From Isoetes taiwanensis (taxonomy: Eukaryota > Streptophyta > Lycopodiopsida > Isoetales > Isoetaceae): a DNA stretch of 64,000 nucleotides. Shown here piece after piece: positions 1-11,357 of this stretch. The position numbers and the translations under genes were made by a program. The notes under the pieces were generated by a model. It worked only from the letters and a program-made list of their open reading frames with translations, had not been told where the DNA came from and searched no databases. The stretch covers positions 19,202,089-19,266,088 of the forward strand of contig JAJEKV010000005.1 of NCBI GenBank assembly GCA_021234155.1. The letters are read 5' to 3'. Numbering within the stretch: the stretch's first letter is position 1; every line of letters starts with the position of its first letter.

Positions 1-2094
1 GCGGCTCTATTACAGGCCCGTATAGATGTCACAAGTGCTCAGGATCAGACCAGCCTACTTACAGATCAGCAGGCTCAGCTCCAAACAGAAATTCAGGACT
101 TACTGGAACAAAACAAGTCCAAAGATACTCTCCTGGGTGAAAAGGAGAAACACATTGCTAAACTCGACGCCTTGTACACAGAGCTTTGTGACAATTACAG
201 CACTCAAGTTCAAAACCTCACTGAGCACGAAACTCGACTCACCGCCCTTGAAGCTCAGCTTTCCACGCTCACCAATCAGTTAACGTCCCTCCAGACTCAG
301 CTGTTGGAGGTTCAGAAACAAAAGGTCCTCGATGATGCGGAGATTGCCACACCGTCTCGGACTCTGGGCAATCCTCTTCACATGCCACGCTTCCTGGTAA
401 ACGGGTCCGTGATCAGTCCCGTCTTTTGTTAGAAAAGGAGCATCGGATCCGGGACCTTGAACATCAGCTCCAGCAAGCCGTTCAATCTGCTGAGGAAGCC
501 CAAAACAAACAGGAAGGATATCTTGAAATTGCTACCAACATCCCGGTGGACTTCTCTACTCCTTCCAGCTATCTTGACTATGTGGTGGCCCGACGGCACC
601 TCTTTCTTTTGAAGTGGTACATGGCCAATGGCAAAGTTCATCAACCGCCACTCACCAGTGTGGACTTCCTTCGGATCTGGCCGGATCTTTCTATAGAAGA
701 TAAGGGTTTATTTTGTGCACTCTTAGTCTTTGATCAACTCATGGTTGAAGATCCTGAACTAGTCATCTTCCGAGTTGTTCAGCCTATGGCATATGTTTTT
801 CATGACTTCTACCTAGCGGATCTCCAGGATAAATTCCGGGATGAGGCCCATCAGGTTTTTAGCGGCAACTCCAATGCTGCTTGGTTGTTATCAACCACCA
901 ACAAATATTTCCAGGATCCTGCTCAGTCTCAGACTTTTGAACAGGAGTATATGCTGGCGGCTCAAGACTTACCCTCGTGGCGGCTGAAACGTTGGAACAT
1001 GTCAACAAAAATCTGGCACATCCTGATGATCTCGAATTTGCCCAGATCTATATGCAGCACTTGGGAGGCTACAATCAACTCCGTGGCCTTCTAGAAAGCA
1101 AGACCGTCCCCACGGGTTGGGTCAATCCTCCTGTATATCAATTACTCTCTACTTCTGAATGGGACCATTGGTGTCGTGCTCTAGATCAAAATCTTGTTCA
1201 AGCATTTCGGGACATGGCTCTGCAGCCCACGCACACGGGCATGCTTCCCTCTCCGTATGCTTCCTTAGGAGCCCTCCACCCCGGTTCCTTTCTTACGATT
1301 TGGCGTCTTCCCTTTTGGACGAAGGTCATGGATGGCCACGCAGGGTCGACTCCACCTCGGATCTCCACGGATCTCGATTGGGATCCCGATTTGTCCGGCG
1401 CTCAAGCGGGAGGATAATGTCACTTTGGACACTACTGAAAATTGGATTTATATCGGTAATGGCGTGGTTGGCAAAAGGCTGGCGATGCCTTGCATTGTCT
1501 TGATACCTTCTTGCGAGAATCGCCGCCACCTCACCGGACCCTTGATCCTTTGTCAAGGCTGGTTTTACGTGCGGCTCTCAAATGCATCTGCTTTCGGCTC
1601 TTTAAATCGGCGTCAATCCTTCCTTTGCAATCCGAATGCGGTGCCGGTGCCTTCGGTCTCCAAACACGCCTTCTCATGGAGTGCGGTTTGTCCCTTCGCC
1701 GGCCGCCCATTACGCCTGGAAGACATGGTGCGCTCTCACTTTCTCATTGAGGCCCATCACGCCCCTCGGGCTCAATACCCTGAAGCTCTTCAAACACGCC
1801 AGGACCTCATTGCTCATTACCATAATGGCGCTCGACCTCATTCCCGTGAGGATCACTTTCCGACTGCTGGTTTCCCGCCCTCGGAAGCCATTCCTCCTTT
1901 TCTTCAGACTGAGTGTCGTTTGGTGGGGGGGAGTGTTAGTCCTGTGCCTCCTGGTTCAGGACTATTCATGCACACGATGGACCAGGTCAAGCTCAAAGAT
2001 CCACAGTCAGCCACGGGTCAGCCATCAAAGGCTCAGCAGAAGACCAAGCAGCCAAAGCCTGCGTCCGTCAACAAGAGGCGCCGCTCAGACAAGT
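1..2094 (+). pseudogene. 3'-terminal coiled-coil ORF of LTR retrotransposon E (broken, partial)
   Basis: The frame is open from base 1 to 432 and reads as Gln/Leu/Glu-rich heptads, a strong coiled coil. Similar coding continues in shifted frames: 426-1094, 977-1417 and 1332-2096. At least three frameshifts therefore break one original protein of about 700 residues whose N-terminus lies left of the window. The middle part is hydrophobic and the C-terminus is Lys/Arg/Gln-rich and NLS-like (KRRRSDK), ending at a TGA. I recognise no reverse transcriptase, integrase or protease motif. The frame runs through the polypurine tract at 1922 into the LTR at 1934, so it occupies the env-like position downstream of pol. 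Extra coiled-coil ORFs are known there in some plant Ty1/copia (Sirevirus) and Ty3 (Tat) lineages. The superfamily cannot be decided here and the function is unknown. Confidence 0.5.
1922..1933 (+). promoter_or_regulatory. Polypurine tract of element E
   Basis: A G-rich purine run (ggtgggggggag, with one T) lies directly before the TGTTAG that begins the LTR. This is where plus-strand priming is expected in LTR retrotransposons, and it fixes element E as running on the plus strand. Confidence 0.6.
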
Positions 2095-2512
2095 GACGGC
2101 CCGCCACCGCCACCGCCAGCGTCAGCGTCAACATGATTCTAGGCATTTCAAGAGGCACCGCCAACATTCCTGCAAATCAGGCCTCCTTCCAGGAGTCGGC
2201 ATCGAGATCAGTCAGAGTGTCTATATTGGGCCAAAGGCCATTGTACTATATATATGAGTAGAGCTAGCACATGAAGGCTAGATGAGTTTTGAGTCTTGTC
2301 TCTTTTCAGTTTTCTCTCGATTGCGAGAGCTCATGTATGTTCATCATTGATATCAAGGAAGCTTATCATTTTCCTCTCATTTGTTCTGTTTTCTTCTTCT
2401 TGTTCTCTTCTTGCAAATCCCGCGTGACATAGTCCCCCGGACTCTCCTGTTAGATCCACGGGTCCTCACAGAGGGCTGTCTTCCAGGAGTTCCCGAACCC
2501 AGACCCCAAACA
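1934..2512 (+). mobile_element. 3' LTR of retrotransposon E (579 bp)
   Basis: The block starts TGTTAGTCCTGTGCC and ends GACCCCAAACA, so it has TG...CA termini, and it follows a polypurine tract. A diverged second copy lies at 44196-44803 on the minus strand with its own 5-bp target duplication, which independently confirms both ends. Shared landmarks are the VSPVP-coding start, a tatata-rich TATA region and the cttgttctc...atcccgcgtgac segment near the 3' end. The sequence right after it (atcag, 2513-2517) is probably the right target-site copy inside element D. The left copy lies outside the window. Confidence 0.75.
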
Positions 2513-4760
2513 ATCAGCCTCCTTTTTATAGTGGCAGAAAGCCTCCCTCTCCTTATCTGTTTTGACTTCCTTGTATAGACTTTGCCATATCTCCTAAAAT
2601 TCTGCCTGGTGTATCTGCTTATCAAACTCACTGGAGAGCGTGGATATGGCATCACAATGCGTTCGAGTGAACAATAGATGTCTGGAAAGTGCGTCAGCAA
2701 CCACATTATGCTTGCCTGGCTTATAGACGACCTCAAAATCACACTCCTCGAGGAATTCCATCCATCGTCGTTCTCTCAAATTAAGGTGGGGTTGGGTGAA
2801 AATATATTGGAGGTTTTGGTGATCGGCATCCAATTGAAATTGTCTCCCAAGTAATAGTGTGCAAGCACGCACGACAACAAGGAATTCTTGGTCATGCGTG
2901 GGGTATCGCTGCTCCGCATCATTCATCTTTCTAGAATCATACGCGATTACCCGACCTTCCTGCATTAAAAAGCCACCGCTAGCTATCTTACTAGCATCCA
3001 TGGCAACCCACTTATCCTTCTAAGGGTCCGGGAAGGTGAGAATTGTGGCCATTATCAATGCATCCTTCAATGACTAGAATTCGGCTTGGACCTTGTCTTT
3101 CCAATGTGCCATCCAATCCCTAACCTTTTCATGCTTAATTAGGTCTGTCAGCGGTGCGGCGAGCTTAGCAGAATCTTTTACAAATTTACGGTAATATCCG
3201 GCCAACCCTAGAAAGTTGCAGACTTCGAATACATTTGTTGAAATTGGCCAATCCGTTACTGCTTCAACCTTGACTGGATCTGTGGCTATCCCTTCTGCAG
3301 ATACAATATGTTCCAGGTAGTCAACCTTGGTGGTTGCAAACTGACACTTAGAGAACTTAGCATAAACTTAGTGGCATCTCAGTTTCTGTAAGGCCAACCA
3401 AAGATGATGCTCATGGTCCTCTAAGGCCTTACTGTATATGAGGATATCATCGAAGAAGGTGATGGCAAAGTCATCAAGATATTCCCGGAAAACATCGTTC
3501 ATTAACCTCATGAATGTGGCTGGAGCACTAGTTAGGCCAAATGGCATCACAATAAACTCATAATGCCCATAACATGTCCGTAAGGCGGATCATCCTCCTT
3601 AATTCATATCTAGTGATATCCTGAACGAAGATCAATCTTCGTAAAACATTTAGTCCCCTGTAATTGATCCATTAGATTGTCAGCACGCAGTAAGGCATAC
3701 TGATTCTTAATGGTGTGCTTATTAAGTTGGCGATAATCAATGCACATTCTTAAAATGACATCCTTCTTCTTCACAAAGAGAATCAGGGCCCCAAAAGGTG
3801 ACACACTTGGTTGAATAAAGCCCAATTTAAGGAGCTCTTGCAACTGTTTCTTAAGCTCTGTTAACTCAGGGGTACTCATTCGGTATGGAGCCTTACTAGT
3901 AGGCTTGGTGCCTGGTTCTAAGTTAATTTCACATTCCACACCTCTAAAAGGTGGCAGTCGATGAATCTCATCTGGAAAGAGGTCATGGTATTCCCAGAGA
4001 ACAACTGCTATTGCGAGAGACAAGCTATCAATAACCTCATCTTGTTTGGATTTGGCATCTACTGAAGCAAGTCGAATCATACAAACCACTTGAAACTTAT
4101 TGATAACCTTATCCAACTGACGTAGCTACGGTCGCCCAGGCTCCATTAACTACATTGAAGGTAACTTCTCGCTTCTCACAATCAATGTTTGCCTTTGCGG
4201 TAGCCAAAAATTCCATACCGACAATAAGGTCATAACGACCAATGTCCATGATCTCGACCCCTAGAGCTGACTGGACGTGGCTTTGACTTCAAGGGAGTAA
4301 GCTGCAATGCTTCTACCATTATATGGGAGGCAAAATTGTGTGTACTACCCATATCCATGAGAAAGATAAAGGGTTTACAGTTTACTTGGCCAACCGTGGA
4401 TATAACAGAAGGTTGATTGTCTGCTTGTCCGGTCTCGATAGTGGCATAAATGTGAGACTCACCTTGGATATAGCCCGATGCCTCGTCATCAGCAATGTTG
4501 TTCAGTTCACCAGCCTCCAATTCACTTCGGCAAGAGCAGCTTGGGCGTCCTGGGTAATGTATGGGCATTCCTACATACGATGTCTTGGATGAAAACATCG
4601 ATAACAAGCTTTGTCCCTTCATAACTGGCCATGAGCCTCCTTTGGGATTGCTTGAAGAATGTCTCGGACAGCTCCCGTGGTACTAGCCGACTTATCTAGG
4701 ACCTCGTAACCTCATGAACTCATCCGTATATGCTTGGACGGTCATGTTTTTCTGCTCAAG
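2513..4760 (-). pseudogene. Decayed chromovirus pol (element D): zinc knuckle, protease, RT, RNase H
   Basis: Read on the minus strand from about 4760 down, the order is a degraded CCHC knuckle (about 4620-4560), a retropepsin-like motif LMDMGSTHNFAS (4622-4230), and RT from 4116 to 3368 with [20 protein letters not shown] and FFDDILIYS. RNase H follows at 3001-2594 with DASKIA, YPTHDQE and VVADALSRH. The pieces lie in different frames with several stops, so it is dead. The match to the intact pol at 57717-61448 is close over its whole length. It stops after the RNase H/connection region at about 2520, where the LTR of element E interrupts it; integrase would lie to the left of the window. 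No LTR or gag of D is visible. Confidence 0.85.
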
Positions 4761-4799
4761 CACAATTTCATTATTTTTGGACAATACCTGAATTTATGG

Positions 4800-6438
4800 A
4801 CCATTTTTTAAAATGTTGCATCAATGACTCTTTTTCATACACTAATTGACATCCCCTGCGAGTGATGCATATGCCTCCGTAACATGCACGAGTATCTTAA
4901 TAGTATTGGGTATCTTCTTTTTGTTTGATGGCTCCCAAGCATAGTCGATAGTCTCTAGTTCTATGCGGTCACTTGCAGTCGTTGGCCTCCATCTCTTCTT
5001 TCAGCAATTGGCATAATTAGCTGGGTAGACTTGGTTCCTCATCGGGACTGGCTCCCACCAAGTGATCAGAATAATCTCAAAATTCTCCTTCTTATCATCC
5101 ATTTGTGGCTCCTCAATAGCTAGGCCTACCTAAGTTGGGCACAACACATCATCAGGGCGTGCCATAATAAACATACCTTTCTTCAAATATTTGTATGGAT
5201 TGAATTCCGGTACAGGTTTGTCTTTCCACGAACCAACATAAGGAGGAGTGATGCTGGCAATGGATTCCACCACTACCGCTACATCAGGTGGAGCACGTTC
5301 CTGCCTCGTGTGTGGCCAGAAGTCATCATAAGTGCCTTCGGCACCAGTGATCCTCCCCAGCTCTTGCAAGAGTCTCATCCAATATTCAATTGTGGGCGTA
5401 AACTGTGCCGAGTACTTGGCTGTTTCTGGAGCACCCTTGTTACTAGTTGAGATTGCAACCCAATGCAATATATACTTGTGGATACTATTTCGCAACTGGC
5501 CAAGGTTCTTCACCGACTTCTTGGGAGCCAGTAGCTTAGGATATCCAACTGGCATCAAGGGCTTGCCATCGTCTTTTTCTTTCCACATCTTTATTCCACC
5601 GGCAGGCAACCACTCCAAGTAAGTGAGTCGAGCTTTGTAATACATGACTGGCCAATCATCATTCATAGCAAATCTAAAAGTCAGAGGGGCGGTGTGACCA
5701 GTCAATCTATCATCCCCATCTGGTATGTACCCTTCTATGAAATCCTTCCAGTCCAGAACTTTGTCAACAATGTAGGGCACAAGTGTATTCAAGTTGCATG
5801 TGTGGAATTCATACAACAGTTCAGGCATTGTCAGCACCTCGGCCTTCTTTAAAGATGAGGAGAAGTTACCAAACAGGGCATCGATATCCTCATGTGTATG
5901 GCCGGGCATCATGAACCCTAGCTCAATATCTTCAAACACACCAAGATATACTTGGTAAGAAAGATAGGAGAAGACATACCTATTCTTGTTATGTCCAGAT
6001 GTGTTGTCCAACTGCAAATATAGTATCCTGGGAGAGGCTTCATTGATGGTCCCTCTGCCTGTGGCAAATTAGCAGGGATGCGGCTTTTGGATAGTGACAA
6101 CTTTGATTCCAAGGCCATGGTGTCGCGCAAGGATGAAACCCATTTTGGAGCTGATGATTCAGACACTGACAGGTGGCCTCCTGCATTCTCGTGGACCATC
6201 TCTAATCTCTTCAAAATGCTATTCAAAGAACCTACATGGAAGTTCGAGTCATCTGGCCATAAGTCCAGGGCAAAGTTCCCATAGCTTCCCTTTCCATGAC
6301 CATGAGTGAGTGCACCAGTCAATGACGTTTTGAGCTTATCAAGTCTCCAAAGAGACTTCACAGATTGTTGCAATTTTGGAATCATTGCTTTTGCTTGATC
6401 CAACAAAGATATTGGGCAGGATACCTGTGGGAGTATAA
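4800..6438 (-). pseudogene. DUF7869-like protein, C-terminal part (split gene piece 3)
   Basis: Two minus-strand frames, 6466-5918 and 6017-5130, join into one protein. The first carries DQAKAMIP, LTGALTHG and a LWPDDSN motif. The second carries QLDNTSGHNKNRYVFSYL and PGHTHEDIDALFGNFS, then a long tail rich in W, Y and P. After a stop at 5130, coding-like sequence (YAWEPSNKKKIPN) continues to about 4800. From memory, the LDN...NKN and GHTHEDID motifs mark a family annotated as DUF7869, widespread in plants, oomycetes and animals and possibly transposase-derived. I cannot verify the accession. The 5' part of the gene is displaced by a LINE (6444-9230) and by element B. Frame breaks make it a pseudogene. 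Confidence 0.6.
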
Positions 6439-6443
6439 TCTCC

Positions 6444-6780
6444 ATGACCAGTACTGGGTGTGACATGAGGCCTGCTCTAGTCTATGTGCCCTTCTTTGAT
6501 CATGCAGTATCCTCCTCTCGGGACGAGGAAGTAGATTCGGACCACCAGCCCCTGTTCATGCATCTCCATTGGGAGGCTCCCCGTGCACCTGCTGCTTCAA
6601 CACACCGGGTGCCCCAGCTGCGCCTGGACTACGGCCGTGCAGGGATCTATGTCCAGCTGCTTGAGCATGATCTGACGGGACTGCTGCAACTCCCCACACT
6701 TCAAGAGCAATCTGCTGAGCTGACTCACCTGCTTCTGACGGCTACTGAAAGATGCTTTGGGAGAGGCCGCTCACGGTGAA
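6444..6780 (+). pseudogene. LINE endonuclease, C-terminal fragment
   Basis: The frame at 6444-6779 carries SDHQPLFMHLHW, which matches the C-terminal catalytic S-D-H motif of apurinic-like (APE) LINE endonucleases. Basic, linker-like sequence follows. The rest of the endonuclease is missing through 5' truncation. The first ATG lies at the truncation point and is not a true start. Confidence 0.7.
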
Positions 6781-8634
6781 CCACATGCACTACCACCTTT
6801 CCCCGCAACAAATGGTTTGATGATGAGTGTCGGGAGCTCAAACGCACACTCCGGCAAGTCACTAATCCCATCTCCCACCCACAGGCCATCAGTCAATACC
6901 GCTCCTTTCTCAAGAACAAGAAGGCCAGATACCTCGCAGAGCATTAGCAACAGATGTTTGGTCTCCTGGACCGGCACCCCAAGACATTCTGGAGAAGGGT
7001 CTTGAGCAAGCTTGCACAGCCCACAGGGAACATCACCTCGGAGCAATGGGTACAGTACTTGCAACAGTTGTACGACCCGCTCGGGGGCCGGGCACCAGTC
7101 CCTCCACAGATAGGCATGGCTTTGGTTATCACAGAAGGGGATGTTATCACGGGCCTACAGCGTATAGCTAATGGGAAGGCAGCAGATTTAGATGGCATGC
7201 AGGCAGAACTTCTGAAATGGGCTGGGCCTCCGCTGGTGCCTGTCCTCACGGCATTGTTCAATAAAGCATTGCGAGAAGGCTTCCCTACGCAATGGACCAC
7301 TAGCAGAGTAGTGCCCATATACAAAGCAGGGAACCCTCAATGCCCGGCCAACTACCGTACTATTATGGTCAGCTCTCTCTTTGCAAAACTGTTGGCTGGC
7401 ATCCTTGAGCAGCGGCTGACAATATGGGCAGAGGAAACGGAGGTACGAGCTCTTACACAGGGCAGGTTTCCGGCCCAGACATTCCACCATTGATCATATC
7501 TTCACTCTGCACACATTGATTGAGGATAGCAGAAATCACCGGCAGAACCTGTACTGTTGTTTCGTCGATTTTGCAAAAGCATTTGACACAGTACCCCGCA
7601 ACAAGCTCTGGGACAGATTGCGGCAGCTGGGGACCCCCCTGGACTTGCAGAATGCAGTATATAGGCTGTACGAGACATGCTCGGGCCGTATCACATCAGC
7701 AGCACAGCCGGTAATCAGTAGCATTGGAGTGCGTCAGGGTTGCCCCCTCTCCCCCACACTCTTTGGCCTATACATTGATCAGTTGGAAGATTGGCTCTCT
7801 GAGCATGGAGGCGCGGGCGCACATCTCATGCATCACACAATCCGGCAACTCATATATACTGACGATGTCAACCTTATGGCCTATACTCCAGAGGACATGC
7901 AGCATCACCTGGATGCTCTTGACACTTTTTGCCAATTCACTGGCATGCGAGTTAACTTGGCCAAAACTAGGGTGCTGCTAGTTGCATCGTCCCGTCAGCC
8001 AATGCTTCCCACCTTCACTTACCAGGGGCAAGAGGTAGAGGTGGCTCCGACCTACAAGTACTTGGGGATTGAGTTCTCAACTACCACCCATTGGGATGCG
8101 GCTATCAGATTGCGGGTCACGGCGGGTTGGAAAGCACTATATGCCATGCAGAACAACAGCCACAAGGCAGAGTTGTACGCCTGGGGCCACCAGTCACATT
8201 TGTTTCGGGCCTTGGTTGAGCCGGTCCTTTTGTATGGGGCAGAAGTGTGGGGTCCAGTGATATCCCTCAGTACCTGGAATGACCTCGAGCAGGTGCAGAA
8301 GGCCTTCTTGGCAGGGGCCCTGGGGGTGAAGTCCACAGTTCCGTGCCATATCCTACTCCAGGAGACAGGCTTTCTACCCCTTCAGCGGGCTGCATTGGAA
8401 TGCCATATCGTATACTTCCAAAAGGTGGTCGCTATGGCTGATACACGCTTGCTCCATCTTGCTTTGGCCACAGTGATGGGTCCCCAACGACTGAAATCCT
8501 GCTGGAAAGACAAGCAAGCTCAGTGGTTCTCACGCTGGGGCGTGCAGGCAAACAGATGCGTCCAAGTCAGGACAAAGAAAGATCGCGAGGCACTTAAACT
8601 GTACATAGATGCTACTTTCCTTCACAAGCTCTAG
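6781..8634 (+). pseudogene. LINE reverse transcriptase (frameshifted)
   Basis: Coding runs through 6954-7493 and 7516-8634 in different frames. Visible RT blocks are TSRVVPIYKAGNP, NYRTIMVSS, CFVDFAKAFDTVPR, GVRQGCPLSPTLFGLYID, IYTDDVNLMA (the YxDD catalytic box, here Y-T-D-D) and FTGMRVNLAKT, then the thumb region YKYLGIEFS. Comparison with the LINE copy at 49852 (EGFRPRHSTIDH) shows the break at about 7470-7500 is a small indel in this copy. No RNase H domain is visible. The enzyme would copy LINE RNA at a nicked chromosomal target; this copy is inactive. Confidence 0.9.
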
Positions 8635-9100
8635 GATGCAGAGGTTCTGACGCACGTTAATCTGCCACACTATCAGCAGCAAGTCAATCCTAGGCTCACA
8701 AGAGGCCCACACCAGTACTTGTACACCCAGCTGCCCATGAAGAAGCGCAGACTTATAGCTTCCATTCGCACGGGTGCACATCGCCTCCACATTGAAACAA
8801 GGCGTTGGGCTCGGGAAGCACGAGAGCAAAGGCTTTGCCAGTGTTGCCACCAGGGCGCGATTGAGAATGAATGTCATACCCTCCAGATCTGCCCGGCATT
8901 TGCCCATATCTGAGAGAGGTATGTTCGACTACTAGTGCCTGGCTAGCCGTTGCATCAGTTATTGACTACAGCGTCAGTGGGTTTGTTGGGGTCATACCTC
9001 CAGGAGGTTATGGATGCACGGACTCGTTTGTGTCCTACGGGACGGTCTTGAAATGTCCTATGCAATTGTACAGTGTGCCAGCATGCTTATTACTGCTAAG
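8635..9100 (+). pseudogene. LINE C-terminal zinc-knuckle tail
   Basis: The frame at 8719-8913 contains the pattern CQCCHQGAIENECHTLQIC, a Cys/His zinc-knuckle-like motif found at the C-terminus of many LINE ORF2 proteins. The same motif appears in the second LINE copy near 54280. It lies after a stop codon at 8632, so it is cut off from the RT frame in this copy. Confidence 0.65.
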
Positions 9101-9138
9101 GTTTTTCCCTCGAAAACCCTTCGAGGCGGGGGTTTTTT
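9101..9138 (+). other. LINE 3' UTR stem-loop
   Basis: The segment reads ggtttttccctcgaaaaccc followed by ttcgaggcgggggtttttt. It folds as a hairpin about 90 bp before the LINE 3' end. The equivalent in the other LINE copy is at about 54498-54535, and near-identical hairpins sit at 19304-19344 and in antisense at 27770-27804. A 3' hairpin is a plausible recognition site for the LINE reverse transcriptase. Confidence 0.6.
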
Positions 9139-9235
9139 AATCCTGTCAGTAATACGCTTGCTGCTCTCTTTTTGTTTGGGTCCCATAGGTCTCCGTGGAC
9201 GCTAAAAACCTATTCTATTCTATTCTATTCTCTCC

Positions 9236-9535
9236 TTCATCCTTGGTCTTCACTAACTTTGTACGGATGAGCTCGCACGTATCGCATTTGAAGAATGCAA
9301 TTTTCTTTGCGATACTGACATCCCTGAAGCTCCGCCTCCACGTTCTATGAAACCCAGTCGGGGATACCTTCTTGCCAGTCAGTGCTATAAATTTTGCATT
9401 AACCTCTTCCAGAATGCTGGACTTCGTAAACATTGCAGGCAACTTCCTGATGTTCTCTCTTATCCCGTCTTCATTTCTCATGCTGTGGTGGGGCAAAGAT
9501 TCACAGTTTTTCTTGACAAACATGGAAAATACAGC
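9236..9535 (-). pseudogene. DUF7869-like protein, middle part (split gene piece 2)
   Basis: The minus-strand frame across 9535-9236 reads FKCDTCELIRTKL and KKVSPTGFHRTWRR. The Cys pair resembles the upstream zinc-binding stretch that precedes the DUF7869 core. Its left end abuts the LINE and its right end abuts the ACAGC target site of element B. The reading resumes across element B at 46971 on the same strand. The link rests on position and orientation, not on a resolved joined frame. Confidence 0.5.
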
Positions 9536-11147
9536 TGTGACGTTCCAACATAATATACGCCCCGAATACGTATATTTTACTGCCACGTCACCCGTACATG
9601 TCACGGATGACATGTACTTGCGAGACGTATAGGGTTGCACCTAGGGGGCAAGGGGTGCACCTAGGGGGCAACATTGAATGTTGTGCATGTTAAATAAACA
9701 TACACAATTAATAACCCCATGGACCCCATTGCCAAATGGCTAAATCCCATTTGGCCAATATTTAACCTAACCCCAAGGGTTTCTATAAAATGGCTTTCTT
9801 CTCTTTGCATTTTAGGGTTTTTCCTAGAGCTCCTTTCCTCTCTCGAGTTCAGGGTTCTCTTGAGCCATTTCGGCCAAGTATGGACTTCAATCCGCATTGC
9901 TGAGCTCCGAAAAACCGGATTTGCACAACATATTATCGATTAGCAGCCATCTTCAGCAAGATCAGGAGCATGGACGCCTTCCGAGGGTCAGGAGCGGGTC
10001 AAGGAGCAGGTATCTAGTTGTTCTGTTGTGCAAAGCCGTCTTTGGGCAAGGCAATAGGCTGGTTTAGTATGTTAGATCAACTCTAGAGGCCTTATAGATC
10101 CCGAGATCATAAGCCCTAACTAAGGAACCTAACTCTGTTGTTTAGGTAGATAGATTAGATGATATTCTCTATTTCAGTTCTGTGATGTTGTATGTATTTC
10201 ACTCTGTGATCTCCATGTATTGGGAAGGGGGGTAGAGACCTAAAGCTGTGTAGCAGATGATCCTAGGTAGCACCACTAGTTCCCAATTATATGCGCCCGT
10301 GCCACAGGAGCCCGCCCGGGTTGTGGGTGAAGGGGCTAGGCGGTTGATAAGGAGGAACTTGTCTCATCACTGACTGACCCCTCCGGGTAGTAAGGCCTAT
10401 CGGGGTCTCGTGGGCTAGGCTTAATGGCTTGTCCTTTGCATGTGGGCAAGGCATGAGCTCGACACTCGTGAGGTGGTGAATATGACCTTCCGGTGAGTTC
10501 AAGTCGAATAAGGGCAGTGGCCCTCTAGCCGCTGTGATGAGCATGGATGCCCTCGGAGGGAGGCAACTCTCTTCCCTGCCTCATCGGGCTGGGGAGATGC
10601 AACCCAAGTAGTAGTGGCCCCTCGGCTATTCACCCGGCGGGGCTACGGCCAAGTCCCAACACTTTTCAGCCTACTACGCAAAGTGTGCACCGGGAGGGGC
10701 GGATGGAGTGGACTACCCTAAGCCATGTTCTATGCCAGCCAAATCCATTGCCATGAATTCTCATGCGCAATGAACTCTGGAGACCCTAGCCGTCGGTCAT
10801 CCCACGAGTCCCGAGCCCCGGGTAGGATCTCCCCTCTTGTTATTTATGTTATGTGATGATGTTATTTCTATGGTATTGCTATCTACGTGATGTTGTATTG
10901 TATTCACCTCTCGAGGTACTTGTATTTGTTTTCTTGTTAGTTGTGCTCACGTTTGTTTATTTATTCACGCTTCGCAGATAGGTCGACCGATGGAAGGCGG
11001 GTGAATGACACATCCATTCTTCCCTTGCTGGCTCATCCCGGATGGGAGTGGAGTCAGTGGATGGCCCCCCGCCGGTGTAGCTGCGGGGGAATGCTCCTCC
11101 GCCGAATAACGATGTGGGCATCATTATAAGGAGTAGGGGGCATCACA
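9536..11147 (+). mobile_element. 5' LTR of element B
   Basis: This 1612-bp repeat begins TGTGACGTTCCAAC and ends GGCATCACA, and pairs with 45347-46966. A TATA-like tataaaa lies at 9784-9790. It contains the block tgtattgggaaggggggtag (10215-10245), which is shared with the LTRs of A and C. Relative to the 3' LTR it lacks about 20 bp after the TATA box and has scattered substitutions and small indels, so B is older than A. Confidence 0.93.
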
Positions 11148-11148
11148 G

Positions 11149-11160
11149 TGGTATCAGAGC
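11149..11160 (+). promoter_or_regulatory. Primer-binding site of element B (tRNA-iMet)
   Basis: The 12 nt tggtatcagagc begin 1 nt after the LTR end. They are complementary to the 3' end of plant initiator methionine tRNA, the usual primer of plant LTR retrotransposons. Confidence 0.93.
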
Positions 11161-11357
11161 ATGATCTTGGTAGACCAGGATCGAGCACTGACCATTTTCC
11201 TTAGGACTAACAGTAGATTTCCAGTCTTGGGAACAACCTCCCAAGCAAGAACCTCGAAAATTGGGAAAATGTTTTCCCAATTATAGTGCAGCAATAGGTT
11301 AATGCTAAGAGTAGTGATAAGTTTTAGCAAAAACCCAACCTAAAATGGCCAAAAAGA

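Larger units (their letters stand above)
6444..9230 (+). mobile_element. 5'-truncated LINE (LINE-1 copy of this window)
   Basis: The non-LTR element starts abruptly inside an endonuclease domain (SDHQPL motif) and ends in a (TATTC)n tail after a 3' UTR hairpin. The flanking pentamer TCTCC occurs at 6439-6443 and again at 9231-9235, a plausible short target duplication. It sits inside the DUF7869-like gene in the opposite orientation. A related copy is at 49852-54624. 5' truncation and a simple-repeat 3' tail are standard for target-primed reverse transcription. The clade was not assigned. Confidence 0.85.
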
